Below, piece by piece: positions 47,401 through 59,400 of a DNA stretch of 64,000 nucleotides (position 1 is its first letter; each line of letters starts with the position of its first letter). Source of the DNA: Zygaena filipendulae (Eukaryota > Arthropoda > Insecta > Lepidoptera > Zygaenidae); the NCBI GenBank assembly GCA_907165275.2, contig OU015652.1, forward strand, positions 6,835,001 through 6,899,000, given 5' to 3'. A program made the translations under genes and the position numbers. Under the pieces are notes generated by a model. That model searched no databases. It was given only the letters and a program-made list of their open reading frames with translations, and was not told the DNA's origin.

Positions 47401-50400
47401 AGTGATAAATTTCTGTTGTTAAATTGTTTCATTGTGGGTGATATTTTGAATTATTTTTGATTTAAAATATTAATAGCTACTATAGATATGATAGCTAAAA
47501 AAAAATTGGCTACTTGACTAAATTTTGTTTTTTAGTCTGTCGTGTAGATTAATACAAAAATATTAGAGACGTATTTTTTCTTTTTTTATCTAATCAAAAT
47601 TTGTTTTGAAATTTCGCGTGGCGTCACAACCCGGTGCAGTTTGTACGGGGCTTATACTGAGTAATGACGTCATGAGTCCCCCACCCTAAACTTTATTTTT
47701 TTTTGTCGCAAAACACTGCCCGTATTTTCTGATGTGCTTTATCTATGTTTAATTTCATTAATTTGAAAAAGCAAAAAATACGTGTCTATTATTTTTTTAT
47801 TTTCTAACTGGCGAACTAATTAGAATTTTGATTTTCATACCCTGGAAAATACCCAATTGTTGCTAAGAAGATGACAATCTGAAGTTGTGTACCATTCAGT
47901 TCTTAGTTTTACTAGGTGGATTGTTTTTTGCTTTATCTATACTTTTGTCGTGGTTTCGTGTAGGTGATTTTTTGTTGTGATTTTTGTAGGATTTTGTATT
48001 TTTATCCAGAATCCGTGTTCCACATGTTATCATAATCTATTCAGGTTTTTGTGCGAGTTACAAAATATGTAAACCAAAATTGTTATATAAGTAGGTACCT
48101 ATTATTATTAATATTTTATATGTCTGGGAGAAAAAGAATTGTTTTAGTATGTTTGTTTGTAATGGCTAAACTCAAAGACGAAATTTAAAAAAATCGTTCA
48201 CTGATGTAAAAGTACAGTAACCTTGAGTGACATAGAATACTTTGTAAAGTTCACGAGGTAGTGCTGAAATTGACGTAGTTAAAATCGCGGGGTTTGCTAG
48301 TATACAATAAATTTAAATGTTTTTTCAACATAGAATCGAAATGTGTTATAGATCACGTACTAGATCGAAAAGTAGAAGCCGATCTCATTCTTTCTCGCCA
48401 CCGCCACCTGAAGAAAACGGAAAGACTGCTGCTGTAGAAGAAAATCCCAAAGAGAATGAAGAGGAACTAAAATTGAGGGAGGAGGCCATTAATGCCCTTC
48501 CTCCTTACTTCCCTGCATTACAGGTATCTATCATCTAGTCCATATCTTGTCTCTTTGAAAACATTGCCTATTTAATTGTAAATAAATCATCTCAGCAGTT
48601 GCCACGAGTTGTAAGTAATCATTAAAACGCTATATTTTAATTCCGTAAGTCGTTTTAAATCTTGTTTATTAAAATAACCTCATACATTTTTTGTCTTCCC
48701 ATCATAAGGAACAAAGACTATTATTGTTTAAAGATTCTATGACAGCAAAACTAAAATTTTACTGAACAAAATTTTACAGGGTTGTCGATCAGTTGAAGAA
48801 TTTCAATGTCTTAACAGAATAGAAGAGGGCACGTATGGAGTAGTATATAGAGCGCGAGATAAAACCTCTGAGGAAATTGTTGCGCTGAAAAGATTAAAAA
48901 TGGAGAAGGAAAAGGAAGGATTTCCCATAACATCACTAAGAGAAATCAACACATTGCTCAAGGTAAGATATGAATGTTCTGCATAATTGTTGTAAGTCCA
49001 TTTGAGCCATCATAACGCGCCATTGCTGGCTGTTTAAAGGTACACCCAGTCATTGTCTAGATTCTAAGCGCAGCTTGGTTGGGCCGCAAGCTGTGAAGCG
49101 CTTGATGGCTCATTTGTTAATTATATGTAATTAATGCCTTGTATTTTATTCCTACAGGCCCGGCACCTCTTACCTGCAAGAGGGTGTGCTAGAGGTGTGA
49201 CCCAATCGAAAGGGTTAACAACTTCGATACATGGGCGGGCTTAAGATTTTAAGGGATTTATTCCAGGGAAACGACCCAACAATGTTAACTTCTTGATGTA
49301 CGAGTGAAAATATTTTGAATAATTATTTTAAAAATTTAAAAGTTATTTGAGATGGCATTACATAATTTCGAATTTCGTTACATTATGTATGTGATATTTT
49401 AACCGAGTAGGAAGAATATCACCGTCACAGAGGTAATCTATATTATACGCCCCTCTGCTAATAAAAAAATTCATCTTCAATTATCAGTAAATTTTTAATT
49501 TAAATTTAACTATGTGCAACGAAAGCTTTTCCTTTTTTATTAGTAAGGGGCTTTAATAAACATGTGTATGTCGTAAACCAATCATAGCAATCTTAGCTTT
49601 TACCTTGATGTAAAAGATAAAAATATTATTCACACTTCAAGTGTGCTAAGGTGATGAGTGTAATTAAAAGCAAAGTTGAAAGTATTCAAGCAATCAAGCA
49701 CAGCAAGATCGTGATCAAGAAAACTTAGGTAATACGTTACTAACATGTTAGTAATCAAGAAAAATGTGCTGTAAGGGTCTACCGTATTAGAGTCCGTTCA
49801 GATCAAATAGAAAAACACTTGAGTTTTTTTTACGTTTGTACACAAAAAACCGTATTAGCATTGATTTGAAGCGCAAATTCCAACGTCAAGCGTCAATGTT
49901 CGTAGATTTTGTAAATAAAGACAATACTAGTACGAATTTTATTCTGTTAAACCTAAAAAAATGATCGAGCACTTTTTGACGTAATCATGTGTATAAATAC
50001 TAATAAAGGATTGAATTAAATCACTAAAAGTACAAAATGCGACGCGTATCAAGTGTCGGGTTTGATTTTTGTACTTTAAAGTAAAGCAAAACAACCCTTT
50101 ATGCAGTGTCAAAAATGCCTGATTTGAGCTGGCCCTCGCTAACTAGGCGATAGTGGCGTAAATAATATGACCATTGTTGAAAATTTAATTTTAGAAACAA
50201 TCCAAAAATCGTTGCCGCTATTGACACATATTAAATTACTAAAAATTACGTACATTTTTTTTACATTGAACAGCTATTTACAGAATTTGTGTTCCGAGAG
50301 TGTAAACATTCATAGACTTCAAATGGACGGAAAAATATACAGGGGTACTTAGCGAGACTACACACATTAGATTTTCGCGCCCAGTACCCAGATACTGTTT

Positions 50401-53400
50401 TACGTCGAAATTTTAATCGAAACAACTAGGTAGTTGATCAGAACAGAAAAAGCGGCAAGAGAACGTTGAAGAAAGTCTCTACCAGTAGGACCATGGGTCG
50501 CGAGTAGGTATAAAAAATTTATTTCTCGTGGACCCACTGCCAGCGCTTTTGCGTCGAGTGGGTCTATACGGGTAAAAAAAATCCACGTGGACCTACCAGT
50601 GGATTAAGTCAGTGGGTCCAACGGGTCGTGCATCGAAATTTTCGCCATTGTAATTTCGACTTTACAGTGCGTAAAGTTGAAATTTCATTTACAATGTGCA
50701 AAGTTAAAATAGCACCGAAGCAGACGCAAGCCCCGCTAGCCAAATTAACATTCTACAATCGTCAATGCATAGAAAACTAACGGCCGCACTCAGAGTCGTT
50801 TTAATGATTAATTAAGTAAAAATTTTAAAAACGGAGTTGCCGCACTCAGAGAAGTTCACTAAATTAATGTTAATTGGCATTTAACTAAATTTAACTTTGC
50901 TTAATGTAATGAACGTCTCTGAGTGCGGCAGTTTTGTTTTTAAAATCTTTACTTAAAATCAAGTAGGTAATCATTGAAACGACTCTGAGTGCGGCCGTAA
51001 GTAACAAATCGTCATGTTACGTCAACCAATCAAAACTTAAGTTTGGCGTGACCACGTACCTACGTACGATGAATACATAATAATTCATGAAAACTGAGTG
51101 CGCAAGAAACCGACGAGCTGACGAATAGTATCCTAAGGTCATCCACCGTGTGCCGCCTTTCCTAAAGGATATTCACACTTGTAAGCCCGCGTTTTTTTTA
51201 AAGCGTTTACAATATACATTATGATAACAGCAAACCAAAAATCACGAAGATTTGTCCGGTTGTTATAAGTAGAGTTTGTGTAAAATTAAAGAGAAATAAG
51301 AATAGAAAATTATACTATGTACCTACGATAAGATCATACCCCCCGGGCAAAGTAGGTACTGATAGAAATGGATTCTAACGGCCGCATTCAGAGTCGTTTT
51401 AAAGATAACTTAATTTGAAGTAAGTAAGTTTTTATAGAAATGCTGCCGCGTTCATTAAATTAATTTTAGTTGTCATTTAACTAATTAACCGCCGCACTCA
51501 GAGTCGACTTTAATGATTACTTAGTTAAGTATAGATTTTTAAAACAAAACTGCCGCAATCCGACAAGTTTAATAAATTAATGTTAATTGGCATTTAACTA
51601 ATTAAGTTACATCTCATTAAATGCCAATCAACATTAATTTACTGAATGTCTCTGATTGCGGCAGTTTTGTTTTAAAAATCTATACTTAACTAAGTAATCA
51701 TTAAAGTCGACTCTGAGTGCGGCCGTAAGTCAAATTTAATTAAATGTCAATTAGCATTAATTTAATGAACGTCCCTGAGTGCGGCAGTTACAAATCAAAC
51801 TAAGCATAATAAATGTTAATGATGTGTATTTGAACGCTTTTTACTAATAAGGTGTCCAGTCCCCCCGTTGTCTATAATGGCCTGGCGTCTTTGAGGCATT
51901 CTTTCTACTATTTTTTTCGCGAACAAACCTCCATATAATATGACGACTCGGCTCGGCGGCCGTGTGGGTATTTTTTTTACGCAACTTTAGCTTCATCAGT
52001 GCCCAAACATTTTCTATGGGGTTCACGTGTGGTGACTGAGGGAGAACGCTTCGCAGCGCGATGCGTACGCGGCACTCATCGTGAGAAACGTGCTCTCTCC
52101 GAAAGTCATGAGTCGTCGTCGTAGTCGTCGTGAGCGCACTGAGTTGAATGTCTAAACGCATCTTAGCTATAAACCACTTTATGAGTTACAACCATTTTTA
52201 ATACGAAACTTAAATTTTTATGTATAGGACTCGATCTCGCTCAGCTTAAAGTTTTTTGTGTGATGTGATTTATTACTGTTTTTTGTAAATTTATTTATTG
52301 TGAATTATCGTTGGCTTACGTATTAAATACGTAGTGTAGTATTGAAAGCTACCTTAACGCTGTTACCATCAGGAAAACGTTCATAACTTTTGGAAATAAT
52401 ATTATGTAACCTGTATTTACAGATTTTGGAAAGAATGTACAATCGGAAGTTCACAAGAAATTGGTTTAATACCGATCGATCCTGTTTAAAAGATAAAAAG
52501 ACTATCTGACTAATAAGGTTCAAAATTCACATATTGTTAGAAATGTTAGAAACGCAAAAATCTTTTTCCATACATTTCTTTTACTATGGAAACGGGGTTT
52601 TATAAAAATAATATTGAGTTCTTATGAAATTATTTATATCTTTGAAATAAAGTTATCCTTTTATTCACGATTTCACATATTCTTAGATAAGTCAGAAAAT
52701 TTTATCTAAGTGTATTTAGGTACTAATATTGTTACGATTGAACTCAAAAACCACTGGAATGCTACATCTACATTATCACTGAGTAACATAGGCTATATTA
52801 TAACCCGGAATTTCCGTGAGAACTCCGAAATTACCGCGGGTGAGACCGCGGGGTATAGCTAGTCAATAATAAACGACTGATTGATTTCCTCAGTAAAAGT
52901 ATGGAATTTATTTTTCGCGATATGTGACGTTTCTTGAACTCCTATCTTGGCTGCTCTCTTCAGGCGCGGTCGCAGATTGTAATTTCGGGAAGAGTCACTA
53001 ATAAATTGATAGTAAAATATTCGAGTAAATTAGACTTTATTGCACAATACACAATTTTTCGGACCGGGCCGGGTCCCTTAATTCTTAAAAGAAATAGTAT
53101 ATTTCATTATAAGTGCGGAAAGCCTGTCATTGCAAAGAGTTCCGACAAATGTCTACCCGAGCCGAGGCGCAGCCGAAGGTGAGGGTTGACAGTCGGAACT
53201 AGTTGCAATGACGGTTCCGCACGTGTACTGAACAACTATTTTTAATACAGTTGCGAAAAAAATGAAGAAATTTAATAAAATATCAAAAACACAACAAACT
53301 CAACTAAGTTCCAACTGTGATCAAGAGATGGCGCTAGTCGTATTAGTAATGCGAAACCTACGTTTCGCAATGCAAAAAAGTGTGTCAAAGTCGTGTCGCC

Positions 53401-56400
53401 ATTTGACAGTTGGCAAAGAGAACGCACGAGTTCGGGAAAGGTAAACAAAAAGCTCGAGTATGTAATAGCCCACATCCCGAACGCTAAACGTCCCTGCAAT
53501 ACGCCACTTTTTGAGCAACTGTATTAAAAAAGTCTTTCCAAAAACTATTTTTCGTGAAAGTAAAGCAAAGTGGTTGTTCACGTAGGAACGTGCGAGCACG
53601 GTGACCGGTGCGGGCGCGATGGACGTGGGCACTTGTTGTTTACATTGGCCGCCAGGCGTTTGCGCGAGTATGACATGTTGTCAGAGGTTGGAAACATTGA
53701 CGATGATCTTTTTTTTTAATCGAAAATTCGTCCCTTAAGTGGGAGATCAGTCAACATGAACAAGCACTATTATTCAAATAATAGACTTATTTCATACTAG
53801 CTGTTCACCTGCGGTAATTTCGGAGTTCCCGTGGGAATTCCGGGAAAAGAAGTACTCTATGCAACTCTAGAACCATGTAGTATTCTATTGGTAAAAGATT
53901 TTCTAAAATCAATTCAGTAGATCCAAAGATTATCCCCTACAACCTCACAAATAGCTAGGTATATTATGTTTATATTGCTTTCTATGCTAAAATGGGTTAT
54001 AAAATATACCAAAGCTAATTTTCAATAGTTTGAGGACATATACGGCTAAAAGTTAAGCGCATTTTTTTTATTAATAATAATAACATTTAGACACAGTCAC
54101 ACAGCACCACCTGCCCCGTTAGCCAACTTGACATTCTATAATCGTTAACGCATAGAAAACCAAGGAACGAATCGTCATGTCACGTGGTCACGTAGGTGAA
54201 ATCGTCTAATCAAAAGTCCAGTTTTGCGTGACCTCGTGACATAATGATTCCGTTCCTCAGTTTTCTGAGCGTTAACGATTATTCGATGGAAACTTGGCTA
54301 AGGGGGCTGGTCCGAGACACAACAAAATAACAAATATTTACTAAACACCCAGGATCAATGATGGATTCTCCATAAGCTTGCCTCAAACAGTTCATATAAT
54401 TATGTTCCTTGATCCAATTTTTCTTACAATAAGCCGAATATCTCGAGAACTTATTGGCCTTCCGTAAATTTTATACGAAATATTTTTTGTGTTGATAATC
54501 TAAGAATCGACGAGCGTCGAATCGACCAAGCTCGTCTTCAGTTCTAGGACAGGAATTGTTATACTTTTTGTGCTACTGCAAAAGCGACTTTATGTTTTGT
54601 ATACATACGAGTAGGTATTAACATCGGTTGGCGCAGTCGCTTGTAATGCGTGTGTAAATTAGATAGTAAATCTCGTTGTTTTAGAGTAGGTATAATGATA
54701 AGTTTGCTGAACATCAGAGTGATGTTTAAATCATGTCAGCTAGTAAAATTATTTACTAGCTTACATGCATTGCTTCTACATATTTTGTGTGTATGATCCA
54801 ATATATTATGTAATTAAAAATTATTTACTTCATTATTTTTTTATGTAATTAATATTTTAAGTTAAATTGTTGCAAGCATGTACATGCATTATAAATAAAT
54901 GTGAAAGAATAGGCAATGTTAAAAAAATCCACAACAGATCTGTATCGAACAGTAAAAACTTGAAATAATTATTTACTAATACCAAATTATGTTGATCATA
55001 ATATGTCGCTACTGCATCACATATAATTTGGTACTGAAGGACCGTAACATCACCTCTTATTTCAACCTTTCTTCGTTTTTCATCCATCGTAATTTCGACC
55101 CTATACAGAAGATGAAAGTTCTAAATTTTGATAGACAAATCAAATTAAAATTAAATTAACCATGATCAATGTCATGGTCCAAAACAGAGATCATTATAGT
55201 TCCGTGGTTATGTGATGTAACTTTTTACGATCAACTCTAGAAAGATCTAGAATAATCATCTTATACATCATCTTATAAATAAAAACCGGCCAAGTGCGAG
55301 TCGGACTCGCGCACGAAGGGTTCTGTACCATTATCTATAAAAACAGCAATAAAAATAACATGTCTGTTGTATAGGAGCTTCCTATGTCTGTTTTATTTTA
55401 ATTTAATTATTTATTTTTTAAGTTTTATGTAAATTTATAAATTTTTAAACTAAATATTCTGTGAATATTTCAAGCGTCTACCTGTTGCCGTTATCAATAT
55501 CGAGCAAAAACGAACAAAAACATCGTTTGTTGTATGGGATTATTATTAAATATTTATTTTATGCTGTTTTTAGGGTTCCGTACCCAAAGGGTAAAAATTA
55601 ATTAAATGAAAATAAAACTAATATTTATAGCCTCCCATACAACAGACATTATTTTTTTCAATTTTTATAGATAATGGTTTGATGGATTCGCACTTGGCCG
55701 GTTTTTTAGTATTTGTTGTTATAGCGGCAACAGAAATACATCATCTGTGAAAATTTCAATTAACTATCACAGTTCATGAGATACAGCCTGGTGACGGACG
55801 GACGGACAGGCAGCGGAGTCTTAGTAATAGGGTCCCGTTTTACCCTTTGGGTACCGAACCTTTATAAAACTTTGTGATTAACCATATCATAAGAAATTGT
55901 AATTAGCCAATAAGTAAAACGACTCTATACTTCGGCGAAAGTTGTATTGCCATCTCAAAATTTGACAAAATGCATTTAAATTTTTAACATAACAAAAACA
56001 TTTATCCCGTTTAAATAAAGGTTATGGTTTCCGTAAAGTCGACGGCTAATACAGCTGGCGGCAATTTTTAAGCGAATATTTTTTCTAAAATTAAGAAACT
56101 CAAATATTTAAAACACTGTGTGTGTTCTTTATGTTTTATTAATTTTTTTTATTTATGTACAAGAATATATCTTGCACATTTTAAACGAACCAGCACTGCT
56201 TTAAATGAGTTGTTTAATAAAATATCCAGAAACATTGTATGAATACGAATGACTATCATCGGAAAAGCATAGATTTGATGATCTAAATCTCGTGAAGCGA
56301 TAATTACTGTTCATTGTTTACAATCCTATACGGTTCTTTTCAGTATTCTGACACTTAAACTTGTGCCGATAGCAATTTTACTTTGTTTTTTTATCCTATT

Positions 56401-59400
56401 CGTAACTGCACTAAAGTTTTCAATATTAAGGTTTGACAGTGACTTCAGGGTTTCTTAATTACTTAATTAAATTAGCGCTTATAATTAAGCTATGCTATAT
56501 TTAATAAAAAAAACGGAATAAGTTGGTACATACAAATTAGAACGTAATGACTTAAAATGTGTTTACCACATCGTTTCAATAGTTACGTTCAAATTTGAGT
56601 GTTATGATTACAAATGGCTAATGGGCAATCAAACCTGTTTAAACCCAGTTTAAACTCTTAAACGGGCGTTTACGTGCCCTTAATAGGGTTTAAACCCAAG
56701 CACCGGGTTTAAACTGGAATGATTGCCCATCTACACGATGTTACAGAAAGGTGTAGTCATATTTGACGATCGTGTTAACGTTTTCGTCTTCAATGATTTG
56801 ACACTAATAACTGAAACGGTATCATGAACTAAATTTTGCTAGGTTTGATGTTATTAACTTATCTCTGCACCCAACGGTGATAAATTGCATCGAATGTTCT
56901 TGAACACGTCACCTGTGAACCAGTTCATGACCTACCCAGTGATGTGACATGTTTATTTTGTTTCGGAAGTGGTCGATAAAAGTATTTTTTTAGTTTGTTA
57001 ATGTAATTTTGAAGTAAGGTTTTTGAGCTAAATACTACGGTCAAATTATTGTATAGATTGCCAGATCACCATCTTAAAATATGACTACACCCTTCTGTAA
57101 TACCTTGTATAGTTATGATTAGTATAATTTGTATGATAGAAATTATTATGTAATAATTTATAATATTTATGCTGTATAATCTTAAATGAACTGTGATAAA
57201 ATTCCTGAAAGTGTGTCCTTCGCTTTAGTTTAACATTAATTTGTGTAGTTAATGGCTTCATTGAATTGTTATTTTGCTTGCATTGTTTTTTCTTCAAAAT
57301 GTGTTATATTTGTGATAATGATATTTTAACATTAACACAATGAACTTATATGTATAATAATTTGTACACGTAACTCTTTTCGAAGCAAAATTGAGGATAT
57401 AATTGAAATCAACAGAATCGAGTATGTGGGTCATAACGATGTTAATGTTAAATACTTGGGAAGTACAAACGTTTCAGAATTTTGTCACAGGTATAAAGGG
57501 AGAAAAAAATACAATATTATTAATATTACGAAAAATTCGTTATTGATTTTATTTTAACTGGTCACACGTTCGTTTGATTTGTTACAGGGCCAGCATCCTA
57601 ACATCGTGACTGTTAGAGAGATAGTCGTCGGCTCCAATATGGACAAGATCTTCATTGTCATGGATTACGTCGAGCACGACCTGAAGAGTCTGATGGAAAC
57701 GATGCGATCGAAGAAACAGGTGTTCCTTCCAGGTAAATAAATGTCACTTGAATTTAAATATCTCTTGAGTGCTTTTTAATTTATCTTTTTGTTGTTATAA
57801 GTTTCAACAAACAAATATTCTGAATTCCTCAAACTTTATCTTTTAGGTGAAGTGAAATGTTTGATGACCCAGCTACTCAGGGCAGTACACCATCTTCACG
57901 ACAATTGGATACTGCATCGGGACCTCAAGACGAGCAACCTTCTATTGTCGCATAAAGGAATTTTAAAGGTAATTGATGTGCAATAAATAAATAAATAATT
58001 AAAACAGCGAGCGTATTCTAATTTTACCTATTGCATTAGTCGAATTGCGCACATATGTTCGCGCTTTATACATATTATTATACTAGTTGTGTCCCGCGGT
58101 TTTACCCGCGTTAATTTAAAAGTTCCCGCGGGAATTCCGGGATAAAAAGTACCCTATGTGTTAATCTGATGTATAAGCTATATTATTGTAAAGTTTCATT
58201 TAAATCCATTCAGTAGTTTTTGCGTGAAAGAGTAACAAACATCCATCCATCCATACATTCTTACAAACTTTCGCGTTTATAATATTAGTAGGATACATTA
58301 CTAGTTTTGCCCCGCGGTTTCACCCGCGTTAATTTCAGAGTTCCCGCGGGAATTTCGGGATAAAAAGTACCTTATGTCCTAATCTGATGTATAAACTATA
58401 TTATTATTGTAAAGTTTCATTTAAATCCATCCAGTAGTTTTTGCGTGGAAGAGTAACAAAGATCCATCCATCCATGCATACATTCTTACAAACTTTCGCG
58501 TTTATAATATTAGGATTTTGTCTTTTCAGTGAGAAGTATATTAAATAATAAGTGTTCGTTTTCAGGTAGGAGACTTCGGTTTGGCGAGAGAGTACGGCTC
58601 CCCGCTGCGTCAGTACACGCCCATAGTGGTGACGCTCTGGTACCGCGCGCCGGAGCTGCTGCTGTGCGGCAAGGAGTACTCCACGCCCATCGACATGTGG
58701 AGCGTCGGCTGCATATTTGCCGAGCTCATCTCCATGAATCCTCTGTTTCCCGGGAAGTCTGAAGTAGACCAGCTAAATAAAATTTTTAAGGTAAACTTTA
58801 CTATTTAATAATATGATTTACTATTTTATAAGCATTAATTAAAAACTGGGTTATTGAAGTGGTCGCCACGCCGCCGCCGCTCCGCAGATGTAGAAATCCC
58901 GAGTTTGAGATTTTGTCTGATGAACACAGGGATACTTTGACACCTTCGCCCTTTTCATATTCATAATCTTTTGTGTATGCATCTGTTGATATTGCTTTTG
59001 ATATTTGCCTTCGCATACCTGATACGCCTTCGCCATCTCACTCTGTGGACTTAGTGTGGGGTCAAAGAGTTTCGTGTTGTGAAATATAAGTAGTTTAAAA
59101 ACGTAACTCTTTGCAGGATATGGGAACACCTACGGAAGCTGTGTGGCCCGGTTACAGCGAACTGCCGGCCGTGCAGAAAATGAAATTCGCCGAGCACCCA
59201 GTCGGCGGCCTGCGCCAGCGCATCGGGATAGACCTGCTGTCCGAGGCGGGGCTGGCCTTGCTCAACGGGTTCTTGACCTACGACCCCACCAAGAGGATCA
59301 CAGCGGACGCGGCACTTGAACATAATTATTTCACGGTAAGAGTACCTAATTATTTAAACTCTCACACGAACAAAAATAAATTTCTGAGGAGAAGGTATAC

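Larger units (their letters stand above)
48963..57587 (+). other. 8.6 kb CDK11 intron 7
   Basis: This intron splits the kinase domain between REINTLLK and GQHPNIV. It holds PIF-like foldbacks, a palindromic element family, a Tc1 transposase fragment, several MITEs and Helitron-like pieces, listed separately. The stretch 49000-50700 contains no repeat I can name. A minus-strand frame at 54857-55087 begins [20 protein letters not shown]. It is open for 76 codons, but I recognise no family and do not call it a gene. Confidence 0.6.

Noticed and set aside
54857..55087. Minus-strand ORF starting [16 protein letters not shown]
   Set aside because: Open for 76 codons and slightly protein-like at its start, but no family was recognised, it degenerates into hydrophobic AT-rich translation and it sits in a repeat-filled intron. 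Not called as a gene.
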